Positions 19,440 to 27,966 of a stretch of 64,000 nucleotides of DNA are shown one piece after another. The translations under genes and the position numbers were made by a program. The DNA comes from Thecamonas trahens ATCC 50062. Its lineage: Eukaryota; Apusozoa; Apusomonadida; Apusomonadidae. Within the stretch, counting starts at the first letter, position 1, and every line of letters begins with the position of its first letter. The stretch spans positions 234,981-298,980 of the forward strand of contig NW_013657655.1 in the NCBI RefSeq assembly GCF_000142905.1. The letters run 5' to 3'. Under the pieces are notes generated by a model, which saw only the letters and a program-made list of their open reading frames with translations, had not been told where the DNA came from and did no database searches.

Positions 19440-20741
19440 TCACATCGCGGCGGTCTCGCGGGCATAGACCCGGACAAGGTGCAGCGGACCGATGGTCATG
19501 GTCTTCCACGTGTCGTGGGCGGTCCAAGGTGCGCGATGCGGCGCCCATACGAGGCGGGTGGCGGCGAGGAGGAGGCCATGGAACGGGAGGAGAAGCCAGA
19601 AGAAGAACGGCCACAAAGCATAGAGCGTCCACGCGGCGAGATGCCCGACCCGGGTCTTGCCGGCGAGCCGGAACGAGAGCAAATGGACAACAAAGACCAT
19701 GGCGAGCGAAAAGTACGCCACCGAGGCGGAGCGGGCGCCGGCGACGACGCCGGCAGCAGTCGGCGGAGCCATCAGCGTGCCAGACGACGGGCCAGGCGCG
19801 CGACGCGGCGCCCTGCCGCTACCGGCACGGGTCGCTGCAACCCGCTCGACCATCCAGCTCTGGATGATGGAGAGAACCTGGCCAAACTGGTCGTCGTTGT
19901 GCAGCTCGTGCTTGCCCTTGGCCAGGATGTGGGCAGCAGCTGCGCCGTCGGGGACAAGCGAGGCAAACTCGACCGAGGCCGTCGGGTCGGTGATGACGTC
20001 GTCTTCGCCGTGGAGGACAATCATCGGATAGGCAAAGTCCGGCGCGGCGTCCATGGCGGCGTCGGCGGCCGAGAGCATCTCGTGGGCAAAGCGGACGGTC
20101 ATGAACGGCAGGGTGAGGCGGTCGTTGACCACCTTGTCAACCTCGGCCGACCGCGAGGTGAGCGAGCACGGATCAATGTTTGAGCCGACGAGGAACTCGC
20201 CAAAGAGCGGCTTGGCAAGGCCGAGTAGGACCTTCTTCCACGCCGGCAGCGGGATCTTCGAATGCAGCCGAAGCATGGGCGAGGTGGCGATGAGGCCGGC
20301 CAGCGGGAGGCGCGGATACGTCTGCAGGTAGCGGATGCACAGCAGACCACCCATCGAGTGCCCGTAGAGGAAGCACGGCAGACCCTCGTACGCCCGCTCG
20401 TGGATGACCCGCAGATCCTCCACCAGCCAGTCAAACTGCCCGTCGGCGCGCGGGCCACCAGACATGCCATGCCCGCGCAAGTCGAGCGCATGCACCACCG
20501 CCCCGCCCGCCACAAGCGCCTTGGCCACATGCGCAAACCGGCCTGAGTGTTCGCCAAAGCCGTGGACGAGGACCACCGTCGCCACACGGGCCGCAGAAGG
20601 CGCCGGTGAGAACCGCCGGTACAGCAGCAGCAGCCCGTCGTGGCTCTCCACGTACTCCTCCACATCCACCTCCAGCCGGTTGATCGTCGCATACGACGTC
20701 GTGTACGACGGCATGGTCCGTCCTTGTGCTCCTGATGCCAT
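19440..20741 (-). CDS. Monoglyceride-lipase-like alpha/beta hydrolase with C-terminal membrane segments
   Basis: This 433-residue protein (or from the ATG at 20714, nine codons shorter) belongs to the serine hydrolase/MAGL group. It has the oxyanion HGFGEHSGR, the nucleophile elbow GHSMGG, the acid in HGEDDVITDP and the catalytic His in GKHELHND. It would hydrolyse monoacylglycerols or lysophospholipids. After the hydrolase core (about 30-310) comes a Pro/Ala/Ser linker and two hydrophobic stretches (about 335-355 and 370-395), suggesting membrane attachment beyond that of animal MAGL. The upstream leader has GT and octamer repeats. Confidence 0.88.
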   Translation of the reverse strand: MASGAQGRTMPSYTTSYATINRLEVDVEEYVESHDGLLLLYRRFSPAPSAARVATVVLVHGFGEHSGRFAHVAKALVAGGAVVHALDLRGHGMSGGPRADGQFDWLVEDLRVIHERAYEGLPCFLYGHSMGGLLCIRYLQTYPRLPLAGLIATSPMLRLHSKIPLPAWKKVLLGLAKPLFGEFLVGSNIDPCSLTSRSAEVDKVVNDRLTLPFMTVRFAHEMLSAADAAMDAAPDFAYPMIVLHGEDDVITDPTASVEFASLVPDGAAAAHILAKGKHELHNDDQFGQVLSIIQSWMVERVAATRAGSGRAPRRAPGPSSGTLMAPPTAAGVVAGARSASVAYFSLAMVFVVHLLSFRLAGKTRVGHLAAWTLYALWPFFFWLLLPFHGLLLAATRLVWAPHRAPWTAHDTWKTMTIGPLHLVRVYARETAAM

Positions 20742-21216
20742 ACCTGTGTCTGTATGTGAATCTGTGTGTGTGTGTGTGTGTCCTGACGACCTGACGACCT
20801 GACGACCTGACGACCTGACGATCTGACGAACTGATGACTCGGCGAACGAGTGGCTGCGACGAGTGTTACGACTGGTTCGAGGCGCTACCACTCGCAGCCG
20901 CTGGCACCCTACTTGGTCAAGAGCTCCGATGGCATCGACTCAGTCGGCTCGTGAGAAGCGGGAAGTCATTCACCACCCTTTTGATGACGATGCGCGAATA
21001 CGACGACGGCCAGCGCGCTCTGGGCGCCCAACTACTACCTTGATCTCGCGTCAACGCGGAGCCTTGGGCTACAGCTCGTGTACACGCAGGTCACCGTGCC
21101 AATCACCACATTGTGCTGGCACAGAGGGTCAGACCGTATAGCCAGTGGAGCGACGGCTCGGTTGGCAGCCGAGAATGTTGCATCATGGGAGCTGTACATC
21201 GATAGCTGGTCCATAA
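20742..21216. promoter_or_regulatory. Lipase upstream region and FDXR 3' flank
   Basis: This 475-bp region contains (GT)n at 20761-20780 and a tandem octamer (separate entry). The remainder is unique sequence with no convincing coding frame. Confidence 0.4.
20782..20837 (+). repeat. Tandem octamer CCTGACGA (five perfect copies, two variants)
   Basis: The unit CCTGACGA repeats from 20782 to 20821, followed by TCTGACGA and ACTGATGA. It sits about 40-100 bp upstream of the lipase start codon (minus strand), directly after a GT dinucleotide run. Confidence 0.9.
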
Positions 21217-22794
21217 TTATGCCTGCCCGCCACTGCGGATGCTCGCCAGCGCAGCAAAGACATCGGCCCGGGTGGTGAGCTTGGCTCGGCTCTGCCCGCT
21301 CGCACTGCCGGCAGCAATCTCCATCGCATCGAGCGCCTTCCAGTCAGCGTACGTCGTGACCCATTCGTCGACAAGAGCAGGATCGAGACCGGCGAGCGCA
21401 GCAAGGTCCGGGGCCGGTCGTGCTACCCCCGCCTCCTTGGCTGCGAGATCGCTCACGACTGCGTCGGCAGTCTCGACCGCGTCGTTGAGCGTGGCGACAA
21501 TGACGCCGCGCGGCCCGCGCTTGACCCATCCAGCGGCGTAGAGGCTGTCCTCACCGACAACTCGCCCGGCGACATTTGGCACGACGCCGCGGACTTCGTC
21601 AAACGGCGCGCCCGGAAGCGGGACCGACCGATACCCAATCGAAGTAACGACGAGCGACGCGGGAATGACCGCGCTTGCCCCGGCCACCGCCCGCGACGCG
21701 TTCGGATCGTTCGGATCACGTTCCATGAGCTGGACCTTGACGCCGGCGACGCCGCTCCCGGTCTCATCGGCCACAAACCCAATAGGCTGGGTGTAGAACG
21801 CCATGGTGAACGCCTTGGCGCTCGCCGCTGCCACAGGTTCGTTCAGCCCGGACCCGTGCCCGTGCTCAAAGGCGGAGGCCAGGAGCTTGAACACCCGCGT
21901 TCGCACCCGATCGCCGGCCAGCGCCTTGGCCACGCTCACGTGCTTGGGTGACCACTCGTCGGCGTGCGCTACACCGCGTGCATGGACGCTCAGTCCCGAC
22001 AACTTAGTCATCTCCCGGAGCTCCTTGGTGGTGCATGCCGCGTGCTGCGGCCCGCGTCGCCCTATCGCGGTCACCTTGCCGAGGCTCTGATACGCCGCCG
22101 CCAGCACATCGCCGACCGACCGTGGCATGTCGGTTGCCCTTAGTGCCTCGGGCGGCGATACCAGCATTCGCGCCACGTCCAGCGCCACGTTGCCGTGTCC
22201 GATCACCGCCACGCTGGCGTCGTCTACGTTGGCCACCCGCGCCCGCACCAGGCCCTCCATGTCGGCCGCGCCCAGCGCTCCGTTGTACCACTCGACAAAC
22301 GCCCGCGCAGGCACAATACCCTCCAGATCCGCGCCGTCCACGCCGTCCAAGCTCTTCTCGGCCTCGGCGCCGTAGGCCAGGACGACGGCATCGTACGCCT
22401 CGCGCAGATCGCCCAGCGCTACCCGCGGCTGCGGCACGCCATCAGCCTCGCCCAGGCCGGACTTGCCCACACCCACATTCCCCATAAACCGGAACCGGTC
22501 GGAGAACCGGTCGGCCATGGCGTCAAAGGTGGTCGTCACCAGCTTGACCTCGGGATGGTCTGGTGCCACTCCGTTGCGGACGAGGCCAAACGGGAGCGGT
22601 GACGCGTCGAGCACGTCCACACTCACACCGGGCGCACCCTCCAACACATACTTGGCCGTGTACAGACCCGACGGCCCGGCTCCAACCACACATACCCGCG
22701 CGCCTCCTGCTACGCTCCCCTGCGACCGCACCCCTGCCATGCCCACGCTCTGCATCCACCGCAGGCCCCGCATCATCGTTCCACTGCTGGACAA
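21217..22794 (-). CDS. FDXR: NADPH:adrenodoxin/ferredoxin oxidoreductase, mitochondrial
   Basis: This 525-residue flavoprotein has an N-terminal presequence rich in Arg and Met/Ser, the FAD-binding GAGPSG at 38-43 (VCVVGAGPSGLYTAKY) and the NADPH-binding GHGNVA at 199-204. The block SPLPFGLVRNGVAPDHPEVK is characteristic of adrenodoxin reductase, and AAGWVKRGPRGVI near the C-terminus is a second FAD contact. It passes electrons from NADPH to mitochondrial ferredoxin for Fe-S cluster assembly and P450-type reactions. Length and motif order match the family. It is divergent with eRF1 across 191 bp. Confidence 0.95.
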   Translation of the reverse strand: MSSSGTMMRGLRWMQSVGMAGVRSQGSVAGGARVCVVGAGPSGLYTAKYVLEGAPGVSVDVLDASPLPFGLVRNGVAPDHPEVKLVTTTFDAMADRFSDRFRFMGNVGVGKSGLGEADGVPQPRVALGDLREAYDAVVLAYGAEAEKSLDGVDGADLEGIVPARAFVEWYNGALGAADMEGLVRARVANVDDASVAVIGHGNVALDVARMLVSPPEALRATDMPRSVGDVLAAAYQSLGKVTAIGRRGPQHAACTTKELREMTKLSGLSVHARGVAHADEWSPKHVSVAKALAGDRVRTRVFKLLASAFEHGHGSGLNEPVAAASAKAFTMAFYTQPIGFVADETGSGVAGVKVQLMERDPNDPNASRAVAGASAVIPASLVVTSIGYRSVPLPGAPFDEVRGVVPNVAGRVVGEDSLYAAGWVKRGPRGVIVATLNDAVETADAVVSDLAAKEAGVARPAPDLAALAGLDPALVDEWVTTYADWKALDAMEIAAGSASGQSRAKLTTRADVFAALASIRSGGQA

Positions 22795-22985
22795 AGTTGA
22801 GTCGGGTCGAGTCGACTGGTGCCAACTTCCCCCATCGCTTTTCCATTTTGCCTGTTGCAGGGCAACACGAACGGCTCGACCCTATTGCCTGGCAACCAGG
22901 CCACAAAACAACACGCGATCTTGCGGCATCCCGACATGGATATCACTCCCCATCACACTGCAAGACCCTCACTGGACTACATTAC
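22795..22985. promoter_or_regulatory. Compact divergent promoter, FDXR / eRF1
   Basis: Only 191 bp separate the two start codons. The region has repeated GGCAACA/CAGGGCAAC motifs, and no TATA element was seen. Confidence 0.4.
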
Positions 22986-24383
22986 ATGGCGGCTGTTTGC
23001 CCGGACACCTCGGCGCTCCAAGCATCAGAGTTTCGGCTCCGCCGCAGGCTGGGAGCCCTCGCCGAGGCCTCAGGCGATCACACCTCCCTCATCACGCTGC
23101 TGCTGCCGGGAAAGACGCAGGTGGCGCAGGTGGCGAGCATGCTCAAGGGCGAGGCGGCCAAGGCGGTCAACATCAAGTCGCGCGTCAACCGCCACTCGGT
23201 CCTCGCCGCCCTCACCGCCGCTCAATCGCAGCTCGCCCGCTACGCCTCGCGCGGCCTGCCCGACCATGGCCTGGCGCTGTTTGTCGGCCGCGACCGCGGT
23301 GGCAAGATGCTGAGCGAGGTCATTGTCCCCCACCACCCCATCCGCCGCAAGCGCTACCACTGCGGCCCGCGGTTCGAGGTCGGCGACCTTGTCCGCGACC
23401 TCGAGGCCCATGACGCCATCGGGTTCATCATCGTCGACGGCAAGTCGACCCTCTTTGCCCGCGTCGCCGGCTCGACCGCCACCGAGCTTCTTCACTTTCG
23501 CATCCAGCTGCCGCGAAAGCATGGTCGCGGCGGCCAGTCTGCGCCGCGCTTTGCCCGCCTCCGCGAAGAGGCCCGCCACAACTACGTCCGCAAGATCGCC
23601 GAGGAGGCAGCCCGCCTCTTCCTCGGCGCCGATCACGCACCGAACATTGCCGGCCTCGTCCTCGCCGGCTCGGCCGACCTCAAGTCGGTTGTCTCGTCGT
23701 CAGCCCTCCTCGACCCGCGCCTTGCTGCCATCGTCATCGGCACTCTCGACGTCGCATACGGAGGACGCAACGGCCTGCGCCAGGCCATCGCGGACGCTGC
23801 GCCGCTTCTCGGCTCGGCCCGCATCGCCGCCCAGCGCGCAATCCTCGGCTCGCTCCTTGAGGCTATCGCGCTAGACACCAACACCTACGCCCTCGGCCCG
23901 CAGGACGTTCTCGCTGCCCTCGACATGGGCGCCGTCGACCAGCTCGTGGTCTGGGACAAGCTCTCCGCCGTCCGGCGCGAGTACGCGCCCGCATCTGACG
24001 CCACCGGCGACCTACCCACCGCCGCTCACATAGTCCTCGTCGCCGACCCGGTCTCGCGTCGCATCCCCCCGCCGCCGCCCGGCTACGACCTCGTCGCCGA
24101 GTCGCCTCTCGTCGACTGGCTCGCTCAGCACTACCTTGACTTTGGCGCCACCATCCACTTTGTCTCGGACGCCACCAGCGAAGGATCTCAGCTGGCGCGT
24201 GGCCTCGGCGGCGTGGCGGCAGTCCTCCGATACTCGGTCGACTGGGCCGCCATCGACGGCTTTGCCGACGACGACGCCAGCGACGACGACTTGTGGGACG
24301 ACGACAACGACAGCAACAGCAACAGCGGCAGCGATACCGACTCTGCCAACGCCGACCTCGATCCGTTTGCCACCTTCATGTAA
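22986..24383 (+). CDS. eRF1: Eukaryotic peptide chain release factor 1
   Basis: This 465-residue protein has all eRF1 landmarks: NIKS at 62-65, the YxCxxxF motif at 124-130 (YHCGPRF), GGQ at 182-184 in the PRKHGRGGQS block, and the domain 3 region binding eRF3. The C-terminus is acidic and Asp/Ser-rich. It recognises stop codons in the A site and triggers peptide release. The TASNIKS motif reads KAVNIKS, so Thr58 and Ser60 (human numbering) are Lys and Val, and the two residues between the conserved Glu and Thr58 are also changed. Other genes in this window end in TAA, TAG and TGA, including its own TAA, so there is no sign of stop reassignment. It may be the main eRF1 or a paralogue. Confidence 0.93.
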   Translation: MAAVCPDTSALQASEFRLRRRLGALAEASGDHTSLITLLLPGKTQVAQVASMLKGEAAKAVNIKSRVNRHSVLAALTAAQSQLARYASRGLPDHGLALFVGRDRGGKMLSEVIVPHHPIRRKRYHCGPRFEVGDLVRDLEAHDAIGFIIVDGKSTLFARVAGSTATELLHFRIQLPRKHGRGGQSAPRFARLREEARHNYVRKIAEEAARLFLGADHAPNIAGLVLAGSADLKSVVSSSALLDPRLAAIVIGTLDVAYGGRNGLRQAIADAAPLLGSARIAAQRAILGSLLEAIALDTNTYALGPQDVLAALDMGAVDQLVVWDKLSAVRREYAPASDATGDLPTAAHIVLVADPVSRRIPPPPPGYDLVAESPLVDWLAQHYLDFGATIHFVSDATSEGSQLARGLGGVAAVLRYSVDWAAIDGFADDDASDDDLWDDDNDSNSNSGSDTDSANADLDPFATFM

Positions 24384-24395
24384 AGGGTGCGCGAC

Positions 24396-24777
24396 TCAAG
24401 CCGAGAAGAACCTGTCCCCACCATCCCGATCCCGGCCAGGAGCGAGCGTCCATCGTGTGTGGCCGTGTGAGTGTGTGTGGCAGGAGTGCGGGGCTGTCCC
24501 CTCCCCCTCTCTCTCTCTCTCCCCTCCTCCCCCTCACATACACCAGCATGAGAAAGATGACTAGCACGTTCCACACCGCCACCAGACCACGGAGGGTGCG
24601 CAGGGCGGCAAGGACGTTGCCCAGCTTGGCCACAACCGAGCTGCTGTCGTCGGCCACCTCACCAAAGTCGGCGGCGGCAGACGGCGCCCGCTTGAGCTTG
24701 TACTTGAGCACAGCACCGGCATTGACCACCAGCGTCACCGCAAGCACCAGGTCCGACAGCCGGAACAGTCCCATCAT
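24396..24777 (-). CDS. SMIM7: SMIM7-like small integral membrane protein with a 16-nt last exon
   Basis: Exon 1 is 24777-24542 and exon 2 is 24411-24396, with a 130-bp intron (GTATGTGAG donor, CAG acceptor) containing a CT repeat. The spliced product is 83 residues: a first helix in VLAVTLVVNAGAVLKYKLKR, a polar middle with FGE, then LRGLVAVWNVLVIFLMLVFFSA at the end. The NAGAVL(N/K)(F/Y)KLK and VWN/ALWN features match vertebrate SMIM7 (75 residues, two helices, endomembrane, poorly characterised). Without the splice the frame would run into a meaningless tail, so the micro-exon is well supported. Its stop is 12 bp from the eRF1 stop. Confidence 0.85.
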
Positions 24778-25624
24778 CCTGCCTGTCTGCTCCTCTCCCG
24801 GGTATTGGCGATAGTCAGGTGTCCGGGCCGGCCAAGGCGATAGAGGCGCCAACCCCCCCCTCCCTTCCCCCTCCCCCTCCCCCTCCCCTCCGTCCCTCCC
24901 TCCGTCCCTCCGTCCCTCCGTCCCTCTCCTCGCCCCTCGCTGACTCGTCCTTCTACTACCCTCCCCCCCCCCTCCCGATCTACCACTGCACACCCTCTCT
25001 CTCCCCTCTGCCGCCCTCCATTACACCCGATTCCCCCTTCGCACTNNNNNNNNNNNNNNNNNNNNNNNNNNNNNNNNNNNNNNNNNNNNNNNNNNNNNNN
25101 NNNNNNNNNNNNNNNNNNNNNNNNNNNNNNNNNNNNNNNNNNNNNNNNNNNNNNNNNNNNNNNNNNNNNNNNNNNNNNNNNNNNNNNNNNNNNNNNNNNN
25201 NNNNNNNNNNNNNNNNNNNNNNNNNNNNNNNNNNNNNNNNNNNNNNNNNNNNNNNNNNNNNNNNNNNNNNNNNNNNNNNNNNNNNNNNNNNNNNNNNNNN
25301 NNNNNNNNNNNNNNNNNNNNNNNNNNNNNNNNNNNNNNNNNNNNNNNNNNNNNNNNNNNNNNNNNNNNNNNNNNNNNNNNNNNNNNNNNNNNNNNNNNNN
25401 NNNNNNNNNNNNNNNNNNNNNNNNNNNNNNNNNNNNNNNNNNNNNNNNNNNNNNNCTCTCTCCCCGCGCCGTCTGCCATCCACCTCACTGCCCCCCCCCT
25501 CCCTCACGGCCACACCACACTCGACGCACCTCACGGGCGACAACGAGTGCGATAACCGGACGCTGTGTCTCCTGGCTCTCCTTGCAACGGCTCGTCCTCT
25601 CTCTTGTTGCTGTTGGTCTGCTGG
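24778..25624. promoter_or_regulatory. Divergent region between SMIM7 and the LpxA-like gene, with assembly gap
   Basis: CT-rich sequence (CCCTCCC and CCGTCCCT repeats at 24856-24935) leads into 410 N at 25046-25455 and a further C-rich block. No gene can be supported, but the gap could hide a short exon. Confidence 0.5.
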
Positions 25625-26599
25625 ATGTTGCGGCTATCCACTCACTTCGCCCCGCTCCGCGCGGCGCTCAACCCCGCTACTTGCGCTGCGCCGTCGGCGG
25701 TTGGCGGCGCTGCCATGCTGCGGTTTGCGTCAACGAGCGTACATCCGTCGGCGATTGTGTCAGAAGACGCGGTGCTCGCCGATGATGTCGTCGTCGGCCC
25801 GTATGCTGTCATCGAGGGCGCTACGGTGCTGGGGCGTGGCACGTCGGTGGGCGCGCACGCCCTGGTGGCCGAGCACACCACGCTCGGCGCTGGCGTTGCG
25901 GTCTTCCCGCACGCAGCAGTCGGCTGCATCCCACAAGACCGCAAGTTTAACGGCGAAGTGACTGCCACCGTCATTGACGACGACGCAGTCATCCGTGAGC
26001 ATGCCACCATCCATCGCGGGACGGCAGCGTCGGGGACGACGTTTGTTGGCGCAGGCGCGCTGGTCATGACCTCAGTCCACGTCGCGCACGACTGCCACGT
26101 CGGCGCCGGAGCCATCCTGGCCTCGTCAGCGCAGCTTGCCGGCCATGTTGTTGTTGGCGAGCGCGCCATCGTTGGCGGCCTCGCCGCACTCCACCAGTTT
26201 GTTCACATCGGCGCCGGCGCCATGGTTGGCGGCCTGGCGGCCGTCCGCGGACACGTCCTCCCACACACGCTCGTCAAGGGCAACGACGCTCGGGCGGTCG
26301 GGCTCAATCTCACCGGTCTCCGTCGCGCCGGCTGGACCAACCCCGCCATCCGCGCCCTCCTCGCGGCGTACGCGTACTTGGTGGATGACAGCTCGATGCT
26401 GCGGACTGGGACGCCGCCAGTCGAGCTCGCGACCGACGCCACCTTTGCCGGCCGCGCCGCGACACTAGCGGCCGCCGCCGAGTCGGAGCTTGCACAGACA
26501 CCCGAGGCTGCGGCAGCCGCGGCAGCCCTGGGAGCTTTCGTCACCCGCATGGATCCGGGCGCGGCCGCCAAGTGCGGCTTTGTGGTCCACGCCCGCTGA
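25625..26599 (+). CDS. LpxA-like UDP-N-acetylglucosamine O-acyltransferase, probably mitochondrial
   Basis: This 324-residue protein has a presequence-like N-terminus (MLRLSTHFAPLRAALN; an alternative start is the Met at residue 31). A left-handed beta-helix follows, built from hexapeptide repeats. LpxA-specific blocks are IPQDRKFNGE (compare NQDLKYxGE), the catalytic His155 in HVAHDC, LAGHVVVGERAIVGG and ALHQFVHIGAGAMVGG. The C-terminal helical region starts at about residue 235. LpxA makes the first intermediate of lipid A from UDP-GlcNAc and an acyl-ACP. Plants keep a mitochondrial version of this pathway. Other lpx genes are not in the window. Bacterial or organellar ancestry is inferred. 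Confidence 0.88.
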   Translation: MLRLSTHFAPLRAALNPATCAAPSAVGGAAMLRFASTSVHPSAIVSEDAVLADDVVVGPYAVIEGATVLGRGTSVGAHALVAEHTTLGAGVAVFPHAAVGCIPQDRKFNGEVTATVIDDDAVIREHATIHRGTAASGTTFVGAGALVMTSVHVAHDCHVGAGAILASSAQLAGHVVVGERAIVGGLAALHQFVHIGAGAMVGGLAAVRGHVLPHTLVKGNDARAVGLNLTGLRRAGWTNPAIRALLAAYAYLVDDSSMLRTGTPPVELATDATFAGRAATLAAAAESELAQTPEAAAAAAALGAFVTRMDPGAAAKCGFVVHAR

Positions 26600-26611
26600 T
26601 GGGCAGCCACG

Positions 26612-27856
26612 TTAGGCGTCAAAAAGCGCCCCGCCCTGGACAGCGGCACGCGCGCGCAGCGTCTCCAGCTCGGCCTCCTTCTCGGCACGCATAGCGTCGA
26701 TGAGTGGCTCCTGGTAGACCTCGTCGACGGCCGCGTCGACATGTTCCTGCTCCACCTCGGGATCGGTCCGCCCAAACACCTCGGCGTGGACCTTGAGCCA
26801 GGCGTCCAGGAGCGCAACACCGGTGGTCGGCACCGCCCCGCCGCCGGACATGGTGCCACCGCCCGACCGGGCCAGCCGCGGCGGCGACCCGATATCTTCA
26901 AACGAGTCGCTCCCGGCAGGCACGTAAACCGCCTTGGTGTGGTCAGTGACCGGCTCGCCGGCGAGCGGCATGCCGAACCCGTAGTGGTTGAGGACGTTCT
27001 TGAGCCGCTTGATCGACGACCGCGACGAGAGCGCAGAGTACACCAGCGTAGCACCGTAAACATGGGCCAGAACACGGAGCGTCCCGGCTGCCACACGCTG
27101 CGCCTGAAGTTCGGACGAAGACACACCGTCGTAGTTGGCCGCCACCAGCACAATTGGGATGGCGCCGGCCCGGAGCGCGAGCGCATCCGGATGGTTGTCA
27201 CCGTATCGCGCCCACACCCTGCCGCCTCGGGCAGAGCCAGCCCGGGCCGCCCGCTTGTTGATTGCGTGGCCCGCCACAAGCTCAAGCCAGGCATGGGCGG
27301 TCGCGGCCAGCTCGGCCGGGCGGAGGAGGTCGACGACGACAACGACACAGCCCGAGGCGGCGCGGGCCGGCGGCAGCGCCACCTCCAGCAGCGAGCCGAG
27401 ACCCATCCGCCCACCGCCCATCTCCCAGATGTGCGCCACGGCAGCATCAAGTGAGGCGCCGACCACCCGCCGCCCAAAGGTGTACTCGAGCGCCTGGGTC
27501 GGCTTGGTCTCGCGCCGGCGCCGTCCGCTCCCGTCGCCCTCACCGGCCGGAGCAAACGAGCCGGCGTCGCGGTCGCCGAGCATGACCTGGATACGGGCGG
27601 TCTTCCCTGCGCCGGCGGGACCCACAAAGACTAGCGTGGCCTCGCGAGTGCCACGCGGGGGCTCGCTCTCGCCCGCTGCGCCGTCACCACTCGCGCCCAG
27701 GCTGCTCCCTGCGGCTGCGGCTGCGACGGCTGCGGCAGCGCCAGGCGGGAGGGCGGTGAACAGGGTGGCCCGCTCAAGGGCCTCTGCCGACGGCTCGGGC
27801 TGGGCCAGCTCGTGGGCCGTGCGGAGCACCGCCGACCACACGTCCTCCTTCTCCAT
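26612..27856 (-). CDS. DYNC2LI1: Cytoplasmic dynein-2 light intermediate chain (IFT dynein)
   Basis: This 414-residue protein has a Walker A P-loop at 79-86 (GPAGAGKT) in a RecA/Ras-like fold, then the family signature KPTQALEYTFGRR and the HIWEMGGG motif of D2LIC. DLLRP follows and an acidic C-terminal region ends the protein. The subunit belongs to the dynein-2 motor that carries retrograde intraflagellar transport, so the organism builds cilia by IFT. The start ATG at 27856 gives MEKEDVW. Its stop is 12 bp from the LpxA-like stop. Confidence 0.9.
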   Translation of the reverse strand: MEKEDVWSAVLRTAHELAQPEPSAEALERATLFTALPPGAAAAVAAAAAGSSLGASGDGAAGESEPPRGTREATLVFVGPAGAGKTARIQVMLGDRDAGSFAPAGEGDGSGRRRRETKPTQALEYTFGRRVVGASLDAAVAHIWEMGGGRMGLGSLLEVALPPARAASGCVVVVVDLLRPAELAATAHAWLELVAGHAINKRAARAGSARGGRVWARYGDNHPDALALRAGAIPIVLVAANYDGVSSSELQAQRVAAGTLRVLAHVYGATLVYSALSSRSSIKRLKNVLNHYGFGMPLAGEPVTDHTKAVYVPAGSDSFEDIGSPPRLARSGGGTMSGGGAVPTTGVALLDAWLKVHAEVFGRTDPEVEQEHVDAAVDEVYQEPLIDAMRAEKEAELETLRARAAVQGGALFDA

Positions 27857-27966
27857 GGATGTGTGTTGGGGGAGTTCTACGGCGGGAGTGGAGTGGGAGC
27901 GGGTGGCCAGGCGGGGTGGCGCGGGGCAGTGTGGCGCCTTGGCGCTTTTACCGAGCCGGGGCCCAA

